DNA of 64,000 nt from a virus: the IMG/VR virus record IMGVR_UViG_3300042475_004859, positions 1 through 64,000 of that record; one strand, 5' to 3'. The notes below the pieces were generated by a model. That model was not told the origin of the DNA. It made no database searches and saw only the letters and a program-made list of their open reading frames with translations. Position 1 is the first letter of the stretch. Every line of letters begins with the position of its first letter. The position numbers and the translations under genes are program-made. Shown in pieces: positions 33,720 to 43,438 of the stretch.

Positions 33720-36700
33720 TTAAAATGGCCTAATAAATGGGTTTAAATTTGCTTCAAATACACCATTTTTAGCGAGACCGGTAACAATTCCAGATATATT
33801 ATAAATACCTGTAACATTATATGCTTTATAAGGAGTATTTCTAAGAGTGGTAGTAACTAAAGAATCTTGAGTTACTTGGTAATAATCAACAGGGGTATTA
33901 TATCTACCACCTACTAATAATTCTCTATTAATAACAGAAGGTTTTACTATAATAGCAGATCCGCTTACAACTCCAGTTCTATATACATCTCCAGAGTTAC
34001 AAAGATATTTTGTAAAAGATACTATTGTTGTTTCTGGGTCATAAAAATAATAAGGTGTTTCATCAAAATTATAACATAATAGGCCAGAAAGATAAATTGT
34101 TTCATTTAAAGCCCCCACTCCACTTTCATCATATATATACCCAGAAACTTTATTAAATTTAATCCATTTTTCATTATCTTCCACCTTTCTAATTAAAGGT
34201 ACATTTTGAAATCTGTATGATCCAGATTCGTTTTTTGAATCTCCTGTTACATATATATCATAAATACCAGTAAATCTTAAAGGAGTTAATCCCGAAACGT
34301 CCACTAGATAATCTGCTCCCAATAAACATTCGGGAGCAGCAACGTGACCACTAAAAGGTACGTTTAAAGCATCTGTAAAATTAATATTATGTATAAAAAA
34401 TTTATTTTGTGGGTATAATGGTAATAATTCTTTTGGTCCAGTAGCCGTTCCACCTCCACGCTTTTCGCGTTTTTCCTGAGGCATAAAAAAGTTAATTAAC
34501 CGAACTTTAAATTTTTTATATGACAGAAATAATAAATCTTCTCCACATAATAAATCAAGATTATCTTGGTTGTTATATGGGTCATTAAACCCTGCGTTTA
34601 TCGAAAAATTAGAACCAGTTCTAATAATTGTAAATTCTGTAGGAATAGGTGTCCGAGTATCTTGTTGAGTACGACCAGATGGCGCACAAGTAAAATAAGG
34701 ACACTCTCCAACGTCTAAATCGTCACCAGTCATTTTTTTGCTATAAAAACCTTCTGGACATGCTATTGGAATTGGTTCTGGACATATAGTCTTTTGTAGA
34801 GATTCTGGTTCGGGTTTACACCAATAAACATTATCAACTTCAATAATTTTGTTTCCAGATATTGCATATGGAGGACAATTATCGGGCCATATAAATTTTA
34901 CTAAAGTTTCTTGTCTAACCGGAGGACAATAAATATTTTTTGTAGTATTTGTTTCTTCAATTTTATTAAATTGAAATAAATCTCTATACGAACAAGTAGT
35001 TTGTAAAAAAGCTTCTAAGCCAAGTGGTTCTGGAGCCCCACTGCTTACAAAACTATCTATTAGATTTTGACTAATAGTACCAGTAATAAATTGATCAAGT
35101 TTAACTGTAATTTTATCTGTAGGCAAAAGATTTTCATAATCTTCTTTAAAATCAATAACATCTAACGTTTCCCATAAATTCGTGCTACGATTTAAACCTT
35201 CTAAAACTATATTGTTTGGAATCAAATATCTAAATCCTTGGTAACCTTTAGGGCCTCTTAATGTTTTATCAAAAGTGAGTACTTCAAATTGATAAGATGT
35301 ATCTAATATTGCGTTTACTGATTGAACAGCATTTCCGGTAGGTATTTTTTTTCCACCAGCATATTCCATTAACTCATTCTTTTTTGTAAGAAATTCATTT
35401 TTAATAGTGATTTGTGGTAAATTTCTATATGAAACAAAATCAATTCTATTATTTACATGGCTTAAAGGAAGACCATCTCCGGTTGTTCCTGTATTTTTCC
35501 AAAAACGCATTAAGGGTCCATTGATAAAAACCCCTGAAAATTCTCCACTCGTACAAGGATATGGATACCACACAGGGTACGAAACGGGGTCATTTAATTT
35601 ACTATTTAAGACATCAACAAGAGAATCTATCGAATTCCAATGATTCGGATAAGTTAGAGCAAACCCTGTAGAAGGGTATGGCGGGTTATTATTTTGATGC
35701 CATAGCTTATATGTTTTTGGAAAATCAAAATTGTATAAATTCCAAATAATTTGTTCACCTGTTACCCATGTATTGTATAATAAATATCCAGAGACCGTAG
35801 TAAAATACAATTCTAAACCTACAGTTTCTAAAAGGTCAACAGCTGCCTCTGGAGGTCTACCTATAATATCTATATTTTCTTCTAATTTTTGTTTTAACCA
35901 TTTTCTAAAATCGTCACTTTGAACATCTGTTCCGGTCCAACAAATTAAAGCTGTTTTCGGTTCAGGCTCGTCTATTTCTACGTCACAACCAATTTTAAAT
36001 TTACAAACAGTTTGGAAAGAATCAAAATAATTTATTAAATTTTTAGATATTTTGGGAGTAAATTTTCTAAGATATAAATCTACAGGGTCAACCAAACCCT
36101 GAGCGGCTTCTTCGAAAAAGATACCGCTAATACGCATATTTTCTACAATATTGTAGGACCATGAAAATGCATTATTACTATTCATCAACCCCGTTAATTC
36201 ATATTCCGCCCAAGATTCATCAAAAGCAAAAGTCGCTTTGAATCCAGTATTTTGATATTTAAACTGTTTAATAGTAACTTGTTGTTTCGTTCTATTATAA
36301 TTAAGAATAGGGTCATAAGGTTTTTTAGTTGCGTATTCTATTAAGTAAGATGAATAACCAGACATTCCAGAACCCAGTCCACTAAAAATATTTTCTTCTA
36401 AACCAGCTGTTACAAAAAATTCAGTATCGTTTTTTAAATTTAATATAGCTCCCGCTGTACTATTAGAAAAAAACTTGTTTGTGTAACCATATTGATTAAA
36501 TATTCCACTATTCGAAACCCAAGAAAAATTATTATCAATAAGATCCCCTCTTTCACTTATGATTCTTATTTCCGTATCGTTAGTTCCGTAATAATTAGTA
36601 AGACAACCGGATTCTTCAATTGGGAATTCAGAAATCGAATTACTACTACTGCTACTACTAAACAAATTACTACAATCGCTGATATTTGTTATAATGCCGT

Positions 36701-37457
36701 TTGCTACTTGATATGCTCTTCTTGGTGGGGGATTTAATACTGTTTGTTGCTCTAATACCGCATAAAAACCATCCGTAGCTAACTGGCAATTTTGATTTGA
36801 AAATAGATTACATCCGACATTAAGACCACACGATGCATCGTAATATACAACAACACGGATATCACTACCACATAAACCTTCTGGAGTATTTGAAAATTGC
36901 AAAGATCTAGCGGAAGACAATGTCGATAGACATGGACTCTGCGGATCCGTGTCTACAAAAAACTCATATACCGTACCATTTTGTCCAACCATATTACCAG
37001 CGACAATCGATCCTGCAGAATTAATTTGCATCACCGTAAAAGGAATGTTAAAAGTTAAAGTCGCAATAGCATTAGCTGCGGTGGACGTTCCGCTCCCTAC
37101 AAAACGTCCGTTAGAATCAATAGTATAAAAATTATTTGAAGCATTATTAAAAATTACTGATCCATTTGCAATTGCTGAATTTAAATTTAGCTGCACACCA
37201 TCGAGCACAAAAGTAATAGGTTCTTGATTTTCGGTTGCATTTATGCGTAGTCGCGCACCGGCTATTTTTACAGACATACTATGAGTATGAATTTCACCTA
37301 CGCCACCATTACTAATCCAAAATCCGTTAGTCAACCCCTCATAATTATATCCAGCAACTAATGTATTATTTGATGTAGCTGTTGCAATAATTTGACCCTG
37401 TCCATTAGTACCTTGTATAGTCTGATTCGCTGAAATTATTTTAACAAAATTACTCAT
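33720..37457 (-). CDS. Large modular virion/fibre protein
   Basis: 1245 residues, beta-rich. About 190-270 is a Cys-rich module (SCGLNVGCNLF...DGFYAVLE...YQVANGIITNISDC) that leads straight into a serine run; the same module recurs in the proteins at 38918 and 58404. The middle region is rich in Trp, Tyr and Pro (YPNHWNSIDSLVDVLNSKL, YPCTSGEFSGVFINGPLM). A later segment contains multiple Cys (CPPYAISG, CKPEPESLQKTICPEPIPIACPEG). Two late-type boxes and a mini-ORF precede it. Probably a long tail fibre or adhesin; no enzyme motif is seen. Confidence 0.55.
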   Translation of the reverse strand: MSNFVKIISANQTIQGTNGQGQIIATATSNNTLVAGYNYEGLTNGFWISNGGVGEIHTHSMSVKIAGARLRINATENQEPITFVLDGVQLNLNSAIANGSVIFNNASNNFYTIDSNGRFVGSGTSTAANAIATLTFNIPFTVMQINSAGSIVAGNMVGQNGTVYEFFVDTDPQSPCLSTLSSARSLQFSNTPEGLCGSDIRVVVYYDASCGLNVGCNLFSNQNCQLATDGFYAVLEQQTVLNPPPRRAYQVANGIITNISDCSNLFSSSSSSNSISEFPIEESGCLTNYYGTNDTEIRIISERGDLIDNNFSWVSNSGIFNQYGYTNKFFSNSTAGAILNLKNDTEFFVTAGLEENIFSGLGSGMSGYSSYLIEYATKKPYDPILNYNRTKQQVTIKQFKYQNTGFKATFAFDESWAEYELTGLMNSNNAFSWSYNIVENMRISGIFFEEAAQGLVDPVDLYLRKFTPKISKNLINYFDSFQTVCKFKIGCDVEIDEPEPKTALICWTGTDVQSDDFRKWLKQKLEENIDIIGRPPEAAVDLLETVGLELYFTTVSGYLLYNTWVTGEQIIWNLYNFDFPKTYKLWHQNNNPPYPSTGFALTYPNHWNSIDSLVDVLNSKLNDPVSYPVWYPYPCTSGEFSGVFINGPLMRFWKNTGTTGDGLPLSHVNNRIDFVSYRNLPQITIKNEFLTKKNELMEYAGGKKIPTGNAVQSVNAILDTSYQFEVLTFDKTLRGPKGYQGFRYLIPNNIVLEGLNRSTNLWETLDVIDFKEDYENLLPTDKITVKLDQFITGTISQNLIDSFVSSGAPEPLGLEAFLQTTCSYRDLFQFNKIEETNTTKNIYCPPVRQETLVKFIWPDNCPPYAISGNKIIEVDNVYWCKPEPESLQKTICPEPIPIACPEGFYSKKMTGDDLDVGECPYFTCAPSGRTQQDTRTPIPTEFTIIRTGSNFSINAGFNDPYNNQDNLDLLCGEDLLFLSYKKFKVRLINFFMPQEKREKRGGGTATGPKELLPLYPQNKFFIHNINFTDALNVPFSGHVAAPECLLGADYLVDVSGLTPLRFTGIYDIYVTGDSKNESGSYRFQNVPLIRKVEDNEKWIKFNKVSGYIYDESGVGALNETIYLSGLLCYNFDETPYYFYDPETTIVSFTKYLCNSGDVYRTGVVSGSAIIVKPSVINRELLVGGRYNTPVDYYQVTQDSLVTTTLRNTPYKAYNVTGIYNISGIVTGLAKNGVFEANLNPFIRPF

Positions 37458-37479
37458 AAATTCCCTATCCCTTTATTAT

Positions 37480-37491
37480 AATTTACACTAA
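37480..37491 (-). promoter_or_regulatory. Candidate late-type promoter box TTAGTGTAAATT
   Basis: Minus strand TTAGTGTAAATT, 22 nt before the ATG at 37457. A purine stretch AAAGGGATAGGG lies between, possibly a ribosome site. It lies in true intergenic sequence, so the box here is not a by-product of coding. Confidence 0.5.
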
Positions 37492-37495
37492 TTTT

Positions 37496-37549
37496 TTATA
37501 AATAATTTTTATTATAATTAAATTGTAATATTATATCTAAAACTTGCAC
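37496..37549 (-). CDS. Possible 17-residue leader peptide
   Basis: A GTG at 37549 opens 17 codons (MQVLDIILQFNYNKNYL) ended by TAA at 37496. AAGGAG (37557-37562) lies 7 nt upstream, one of the best Shine-Dalgarno sequences in the window, and a late-type box lies just before it. It may be a leader or a gene remnant. Confidence 0.3.
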   Translation of the reverse strand: MQVLDIILQFNYNKNYL

Positions 37550-37566
37550 CTTTATTCTCCTTTTAC

Positions 37567-37578
37567 AGATTACACTAA
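37567..37578 (-). promoter_or_regulatory. Second late-type box TTAGTGTAATCT
   Basis: Minus strand TTAGTGTAATCT about 85 nt upstream of the box at 37480, in front of the AAGGAG and GTG of the mini-ORF. The pair looks like a duplicated promoter unit. Confidence 0.4.
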
Positions 37579-37629
37579 TTATTTAAATTATTTTTATATT
37601 TTAATTGAATAAATTTTTCTATAATTAAC

Positions 37630-37649
37630 AGTTTTTAAAACCAAAAACT
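37630..37649. terminator. Possible terminator hairpin
   Basis: AGTTTTT (37630-37636) and AAAAACT (37643-37649) form a perfect 7-bp stem with a 6-nt loop just after the stop of the gene at 37660. The stem is AT-rich, so it is weak. Confidence 0.3.
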
Positions 37650-37659
37650 AATAGATTAC

Positions 37660-38907
37660 TTAATAGACAATTACGGTACCAAGGGGGCTATTGAAATAAG
37701 TGCCTGTCGGTGTATTTGCTGGCCCTTCTTTTTTGTATGTCCAAGAATCACCCCCTAGACATGGAGTTCCTCCAATAGTATTAGTATTAAATGATATATA
37801 CCATTCAGCTAACCTAGTAGGAGAATTAAGTGCGGAAGAATCAATAGAATTGTATTCTATTTCAACTGGATTACCGCAACTATCAGCTCCAGACCAGTAA
37901 CATGGACTTATACGTTCAACAATTACATTTTCATTAATAGAAGCTTCATAGTTGCCAATATTTTCGTAATTGAGTGCTACATTATAAGTACCAGAAAATT
38001 GGTCTTCTATTAAATTACTACCTTGTGTAAAAATTCCAGATCCACTAATTAAACAAGGGCCAATATTAATACTATTTTCGCTATCATTTAACGACCATAA
38101 GCTATTAATTACTTGTAATGTTAAATTTCCTGTTGCGTAAGCACTGCCAGTTTTGTTCATACTGCCCGTGAAATGACCTGACCAATTTACAGTAACGATA
38201 TCTGGTAAATCTTGGGCATTATAATAGCTACCCAGTCCCAATCCTGGATACATGCAGCAAGAAAGTTCTTCCGTTCCACCCCCTCCGCCCCCTCCGCCCC
38301 CTCCGCCCCCTGAGGACGAACTACTAGATGAACTTGAAGAGTTGGGACATCCTAATACTAAATTTATGGGCCCAATGTTCATACCAGTTATACGATAAAC
38401 AGCATCTAAAAGAACAACTTCATTAGGATTAATTTGTGAAGGGATACCGATATTAAGAATTAATACATTTTCTCCCAAAATAAAAGGTAAATTATTACCG
38501 CCTGGAGAAAGACTACCACCATAACCATCTATGAAACTTACCCCTACCATATTTAACCCTTGTTGCAAGCCAAAGAAGCTAATACTATTTCCTGGACCAA
38601 TAGAATATCTTTTTGCGTTAGAAGTAAAACCTGATACTATTTGACTATTACCCTGACTAGCTCCTAAAAATTGCCATTTATTTATATCGCAAGATGGTAT
38701 AGAAGAACTTGAAGAGCTCGAGGAGCTCGAGGAACTTGAAGAACTAGAGGAGCTCGAAGAGGAAGGTGGTGGCGGACATTGACTACTACTACTACTACTA
38801 CTTATAGGGGTCCCTTCACAAGAACAATTATTTAATAGGTCAAAATATTTTCTTTGACCAGGTGGTTGAAAAGATTCGCAAATTCCAAATCTAATAAATT
38901 CACTCAT
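37660..38907 (-). CDS. Polyserine/polyglycine-linked virion protein
   Basis: 415 residues. Short N-terminal domain, then serine runs (including 21 Ser from 38701-38763), a compact beta domain (CDINKWQFLGASQGN...), a second serine run, 12 Gly (38275-38310), and a C-terminal beta domain ending NSPLGTVIVY. Cys pairs (ELSCCMYPG, PCYWSGADSCG) occur in the last domain. A near-identical copy of the terminal codons survives as a remnant at 43411-43437. Probably a fibre or knob protein. Confidence 0.55.
   Translation of the reverse strand: MSEFIRFGICESFQPPGQRKYFDLLNNCSCEGTPISSSSSSSQCPPPPSSSSSSSSSSSSSSSSSSSSSIPSCDINKWQFLGASQGNSQIVSGFTSNAKRYSIGPGNSISFFGLQQGLNMVGVSFIDGYGGSLSPGGNNLPFILGENVLILNIGIPSQINPNEVVLLDAVYRITGMNIGPINLVLGCPNSSSSSSSSSSGGGGGGGGGGGGTEELSCCMYPGLGLGSYYNAQDLPDIVTVNWSGHFTGSMNKTGSAYATGNLTLQVINSLWSLNDSENSINIGPCLISGSGIFTQGSNLIEDQFSGTYNVALNYENIGNYEASINENVIVERISPCYWSGADSCGNPVEIEYNSIDSSALNSPTRLAEWYISFNTNTIGGTPCLGGDSWTYKKEGPANTPTGTYFNSPLGTVIVY
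38275..38310 (-). repeat. Polyglycine tract with 9-bp repeats
   Basis: Twelve Gly codons built largely of a repeated CCTCCGCCC-type unit (plus strand). It is GC-rich against an AT-rich background and lies beside a serine run. Confidence 0.8.
38701..38763 (-). repeat. Polyserine tract, 21 Ser codons
   Basis: Mixed TCT, TCG, TCC, TCA, AGT and AGC codons encode 21 serines in the protein at 37660. The codons are mixed rather than perfect repeats. Confidence 0.9.
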
Positions 38908-38917
38908 TTTAAAATAA

Positions 38918-41900
38918 TTAAATAAGATTGAAAGGACATGTACCTATTTGTTTAACTATGTAAGCATTGAAAGGTCTCCAAATACCATACCCAAATGTTA
39001 TATAATATATTGTACGAGAAGCTACCGTTCCATCTCCAGTATCAATATAATAACCTTGGTCAAGATACACTTCATTTGTACTTGTTGGATGCGCATAAAT
39101 ATAAGCACCAGAATATAGACCACCTACAGGACCATAAATAGTTTTTACCGCTGGCGGGTTCTCCGGTTTTACTGGTATTGTTGGTAAACAACAATCACTT
39201 GGCGAATAAGAAGCAATATCCAGCCATAAAAGATTATAAGGTTGCCTATTTAATCCTGGATCTGGAACATAAGGATCAATAAAGATCGAATTTATCTCTC
39301 GAGAGTAAAAACTATCCCCATATTGACCCACAACTTTATATCGTGCATAATAACGTTTACCAGCTTCAAATAAAGATTTAGGAATGTTAATATATATAGT
39401 ACAAGCTGATCCTCCGCAGCTAGTATTAGTACCGTTAGAAGTAATTAAAAAATTGTTAAAACCTGGAAGATATTCTTTATAAAAACCATCTGAAGAAATA
39501 TCCACTTTAATTGTTTGTACTCCTACCGGTAAAGTAACAGATACAGATATTTTTGTTGTATCTATAACATCATTAGGATCCCATCCATTACCAAAATTAA
39601 AATAAGGTTGATTACTTGGAGTGGTAGGAATGGTTCCGACAGTCAAAACTGTAGAATAAGGACTATTACCAGCCCTATTAACCGCTCTAACTCTTACATA
39701 ATATAACTGATTTGAACTTAAATTATTAAGAGTAATACTATTATTAAAAGCTTGGCTATTAAAAATAGTTGAACCTTGAGCAAAACTACTACTAGTACTA
39801 TAATCTACTAAATAACGTTTTGCATTAGAGACAGGAGACCATTTGAGAAGTATTGTATTTGATTCGACCCCCAAAGCTTTTAATCCTGTAGGGGTCGAAG
39901 GCGCTGAAGTAGGATTATTAATTAATGGCTTTGTTGATTCATAATTATTTTTTATTAAAGCAATTTTATTAGCCATTTCGTCATTAAAAGTAGTAAAATT
40001 GCCACCAATAAATAAACTATCACTAGTCTTATTTTTACTAATGGTATTTATAGGATTATTTGTTCCGTAAACAGTCATGGGAACATGAAATGGGTAAAAT
40101 GTATTATCAATAAAACCTTGTGGAGTTATTGCAACAATATTTTTAACATTTTCAGTTCTTATGTAAAGAGCGGCACTTCCATATTGGGAAAAGAATCCAC
40201 CAATTACGACAGATGAATGATTATCATCAATAAAAATTTTATTTACTAATCCGTTAATACCAGGTTGATAGCCAATTCTTGAATCTGGGGATTCTAATTG
40301 ACCATTTTGTGTGAGTTTAACTATACCCCTATAAAACGAAGCTGACCCATATGAAGTAAAATTACCACCGACATAAATAAAATTATCAGATGTATTAGTT
40401 AAAGTATTAACTGGGCCGGTAAACCCACCCTGTAAACAAGTATTGCATTTCCAAAAAGTGTTATCTGCAGAACCATCTGATAAAAGACGACCAATCTGAG
40501 TCCATCCACCCCAAGAACCGCCAACTAATAAAATTTTATCATCTTGTAATTTAATATCATTAATAAATCCATTTACTGAAACATATGGTAAAAATGTAGA
40601 ATCAACAGAACCATCAGAATTTAACCTAATAATATTACCATAACGAAAACGTCCATAATTAAACTTTCCACCAACTAAAACTTTTCCGTTTGGCTGCAAA
40701 GCTAAACTTAATATCATAGACGTAGTAGTACTATTGCCGGGGTCAAAGTCCGGTGGCCTGAAGGTGTGATCTATAGTTCCATTTGGGTTAAGACGAGCAA
40801 TTCCTGGACGGGGGGTTCCGTCAACCATAAAAAATCTTCCGACAATATAAAGTTTATTTATTGTATCATCATATATCATTGATTCAATTTGGCCATTAGT
40901 TCCAAAACGTCCAAAACTTAAGTCTACTTCTCCATCAGGGAATAACTTAACTAAATTTGAAAATTCTTGACCGTTTACGGCGCGGAAAAGTCCACCCACA
41001 TAAATATTTCCTTGTTGATCCGTATCAAGAGCACTAACATAACCCGGACCGTTAGGAATGTAATTAGACGCAAAATAAGGAGATACAAAACCAGTTATAT
41101 GCTCACCCCTATTTAAAAAGGTTCTAAATGATAATGGGCTTGAATTAAGACTTGTAAAAGTTGGGAATACAGACCTTACTCTCGCATAGTAACTAGAATC
41201 AATATCTAATCCACTAACAATTCCAGAAAATGTGGTAAACGTCCTATTATTTATAATAAGATCTGTAAAATTAGAATTGGTAGATACATCCATGGAATAA
41301 CTAGATGCATTATTTACTGGATCCCATAATAGAAAAGCAGCTCTAGAGGAAACCCCACTAACTCTAAAGTTAGACGGAATTGTACTATTTACATAGACAT
41401 TCGTAGCGCCAACATCTGTATTTACAGTATCATCTTTGGAATTACCAACAAAAACTACTAATCCATCATCTGTCATTTCAAGACCTCCAGCGCTAATACC
41501 ATATGTATTTGGAGAATTATAATTCCCATAAGACCCCATCATTCTTTGTACGTAAGACCAACCATTATTAGCATTTCCTTGGTATATAAATGAAGTTGGA
41601 GTATTTCCGCCTTGACCATAGTTTGTCGCCGCAACGGATATAACACTACCATCAAAATTTGTACTAACAGAGTCTCCAAAATAAAAAGTCGGACTTTCTG
41701 TAATTTTTTGTCTAAAAGTCCATCCATTATTTGGATCTCCATTAAAAATAGTTACTGCTCCCGCGCTTGGAGAAGATTGAGAATCTGTTTGAGATCCAAC
41801 TACAAAAATATTTCCATTTTTACTAAATTTTACGCTATGACCAAATTTGTCACCAGCCGTATCTGATAATAATTTTTGTTTTAAAGACCATCCGTTAGTA

Positions 41901-43336
41901 CTATTTCCAGTAAATAAAAATGCAGCTCCAGCGTCTTGTCCATTTGTAGAATCTTTGATAGCTCCTACACCTATAATGGAACCATCATTATTCATGGAAA
42001 CACTCCATCCTAATTCAGTAATATTTGGTACCGTATCAGCTAAAACTTGTTTCTCTACCCACCCAGCATTTTTATTTCCAGTAAAGATTTTTATAACCCC
42101 ACCTCTTAAATTTCCATTAATGTTCAAAAGACCCCCATAATTGGCACCCCCTGGGGTTCCGACAGCAAGTATTGTTCCTTGGTCATTTATAGCGATACTT
42201 TTTCCAAAATAAGCAAAACCAAAAGTAGTTCCTTCTTGGGAGACTGGATAGCTTAAATCTTGTTTAAGGGACCATCCATTATTTTTATCTCCAACATATA
42301 CACGAACACCGCCTGAGGTTCCATCTAAATGCCCACCCATCATTATTACAGTTCCATCACTATTGGTCGCAACGCTTGATCCATATCTACTACCATCATT
42401 TTTTCCTAAGAGTCTTTGTTTTAATGACCAGCCATTAGTTTTATTTCCAGTGAATACTAATGCAGCTCCAACCTTATTTCCTTGAGTGTCATCATCTGGA
42501 CCGCCAAGGATAACTACAGTACCATCAGAATTTGTAGCAACGCTTGTTCCCCACTCATCATGACCTAAAAATCCACCTTCATAAAACGGATTATCATCAC
42601 TAGTATTTCCTAATATTTTTTCTTTAAATACCCATGGATCAAGATTATTAGGACTACTACTACTACTACTACTACTGCTTGATGATGGCTCTCCTCCACC
42701 ACAATCAAATTTATTAATAATAACACCATTAACAACTTGATAAATTTTATTAAGATTTGCAGGTCCTACATACCATTGATAATAACCATTTGGAGCGGGC
42801 GACGGGTTTACAACATTACTTCCATAAAAATTACACCCGACTGGAAAACCAGCTGAATAACAAGCATTAGTAAAGGATATGCTTACTATTGAGCCGGTAT
42901 TACAAGTAATCGGAGTATTTGTATAATAATAAGCATTTGATCCAATAAGATTTAATGACGAAGATGACGAAGATGAGGAAGATGAGGAAGACGAAGACGA
43001 AGATGAGGACGAAGATGAGGAAGAAGACGAAGAACTAGATGTTGAAATCAATTGACCATTAGGGCCCAATCTTGCAAAATTATTTACTAATGGAATATTA
43101 TTATAAGTGTTAAAATTACCGCCTACCAGTATATCATTATTAGATTCAATAAAAACTGAATTAACAGAGTTGTTAAAACCATTACCTATATTAAAGGTTG
43201 TATCTATTGTTAAATTGTTATTTAAACGTATAATTCTATTATAATTTTGACCCAAATATTGTGTAAAGTCCCCCCCAACGAGAATTTTCCCGTCAGACTG
43301 TTTTGCTACGGCTCTAACAACATTATTAAAATACAT
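38918..43336 (-). CDS. Giant modular fibre protein: delta-60 propellers, FG-GAP-like repeats, FN3
   Basis: 1472 residues. Order: N-terminal delta-60 (DUF5122-like) repeats (GKILVGGDFTQYLG, DILVGGNFNTYNN); a 28-Ser linker (42956-43039); the Cys-rich module ending VVNGVIINKFDC; an 11-Ser linker (42653-42685); about seven FG-GAP/beta-propeller-like repeats each with the pattern TGN-x-NNGWSLKQ; an FN3 domain at about 680; a second delta-60 set (QGNIYVGGLFRAVNG, GKVLVGGKFNYG, FIYVGGNFTSYGS); another FN3 (ALGVESNTILLKWSPV). No enzyme motif. Such propeller and FN3 chains bind surfaces, so a tail-fibre adhesin is the best reading. Confidence 0.8.
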   Translation of the reverse strand: MYFNNVVRAVAKQSDGKILVGGDFTQYLGQNYNRIIRLNNNLTIDTTFNIGNGFNNSVNSVFIESNNDILVGGNFNTYNNIPLVNNFARLGPNGQLISTSSSSSSSSSSSSSSSSSSSSSSSSSSSSLNLIGSNAYYYTNTPITCNTGSIVSISFTNACYSAGFPVGCNFYGSNVVNPSPAPNGYYQWYVGPANLNKIYQVVNGVIINKFDCGGGEPSSSSSSSSSSSPNNLDPWVFKEKILGNTSDDNPFYEGGFLGHDEWGTSVATNSDGTVVILGGPDDDTQGNKVGAALVFTGNKTNGWSLKQRLLGKNDGSRYGSSVATNSDGTVIMMGGHLDGTSGGVRVYVGDKNNGWSLKQDLSYPVSQEGTTFGFAYFGKSIAINDQGTILAVGTPGGANYGGLLNINGNLRGGVIKIFTGNKNAGWVEKQVLADTVPNITELGWSVSMNNDGSIIGVGAIKDSTNGQDAGAAFLFTGNSTNGWSLKQKLLSDTAGDKFGHSVKFSKNGNIFVVGSQTDSQSSPSAGAVTIFNGDPNNGWTFRQKITESPTFYFGDSVSTNFDGSVISVAATNYGQGGNTPTSFIYQGNANNGWSYVQRMMGSYGNYNSPNTYGISAGGLEMTDDGLVVFVGNSKDDTVNTDVGATNVYVNSTIPSNFRVSGVSSRAAFLLWDPVNNASSYSMDVSTNSNFTDLIINNRTFTTFSGIVSGLDIDSSYYARVRSVFPTFTSLNSSPLSFRTFLNRGEHITGFVSPYFASNYIPNGPGYVSALDTDQQGNIYVGGLFRAVNGQEFSNLVKLFPDGEVDLSFGRFGTNGQIESMIYDDTINKLYIVGRFFMVDGTPRPGIARLNPNGTIDHTFRPPDFDPGNSTTTSMILSLALQPNGKVLVGGKFNYGRFRYGNIIRLNSDGSVDSTFLPYVSVNGFINDIKLQDDKILLVGGSWGGWTQIGRLLSDGSADNTFWKCNTCLQGGFTGPVNTLTNTSDNFIYVGGNFTSYGSASFYRGIVKLTQNGQLESPDSRIGYQPGINGLVNKIFIDDNHSSVVIGGFFSQYGSAALYIRTENVKNIVAITPQGFIDNTFYPFHVPMTVYGTNNPINTISKNKTSDSLFIGGNFTTFNDEMANKIALIKNNYESTKPLINNPTSAPSTPTGLKALGVESNTILLKWSPVSNAKRYLVDYSTSSSFAQGSTIFNSQAFNNSITLNNLSSNQLYYVRVRAVNRAGNSPYSTVLTVGTIPTTPSNQPYFNFGNGWDPNDVIDTTKISVSVTLPVGVQTIKVDISSDGFYKEYLPGFNNFLITSNGTNTSCGGSACTIYINIPKSLFEAGKRYYARYKVVGQYGDSFYSREINSIFIDPYVPDPGLNRQPYNLLWLDIASYSPSDCCLPTIPVKPENPPAVKTIYGPVGGLYSGAYIYAHPTSTNEVYLDQGYYIDTGDGTVASRTIYYITFGYGIWRPFNAYIVKQIGTCPFNLI
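42653..42685 (-). repeat. Polyserine tract, 11 Ser codons
   Basis: Eight identical AGT codons followed by AGC TCA TCA on the coding strand, encoding 11 Ser between the Cys-rich module and the FG-GAP-like repeats. Confidence 0.85.
42956..43039 (-). repeat. Polyserine tract, 28 Ser codons
   Basis: TCN-dominated tract (plus strand runs of gatgag/gaagac type) joining the N-terminal delta-60 propeller to the Cys-rich module. Codon choice differs from the tracts at 44591 and 47761. Confidence 0.9.
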
Positions 43337-43345
43337 ACCTGGATA

Positions 43346-43355
43346 GATTTACACT
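43346..43355 (-). promoter_or_regulatory. Candidate late-type promoter box GTGTAAATC
   Basis: Minus strand AAGTGTAAATC, 9 nt before the ATG at 43336. It lies in a true intergenic region. Confidence 0.4.
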
Positions 43356-43410
43356 TTTTAAAGGCTTATCAACAAAATAATTATACTTCTAACCCCCATC
43401 ACTAAATTAT

Positions 43411-43437
43411 TTAGTAGACAATTACAGTACCCAGGTC
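43411..43437 (-). pseudogene. Remnant of a gene end (DLGTVIVY-stop)
   Basis: Downstream of the gene at 43439 a nine-codon fragment reads D-L-G-T-V-I-V-Y-stop. Over 25 nt it matches the terminal codons of the gene at 37660 (positions 37660-37684) at 22 positions. It is out of frame with the gene before it and has no start. It is best seen as the tail of a lost paralogue left by recombination. Confidence 0.6.
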
Positions 43438-43438
43438 A

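Noticed and set aside
41539-42140. Several open frames on both strands inside the giant fibre genes (for example 41539-41742, 41612-41866, 41847-42140)
   Set aside because: They lie wholly inside strong coding sequence of the opposite or shifted frame and have no motifs.
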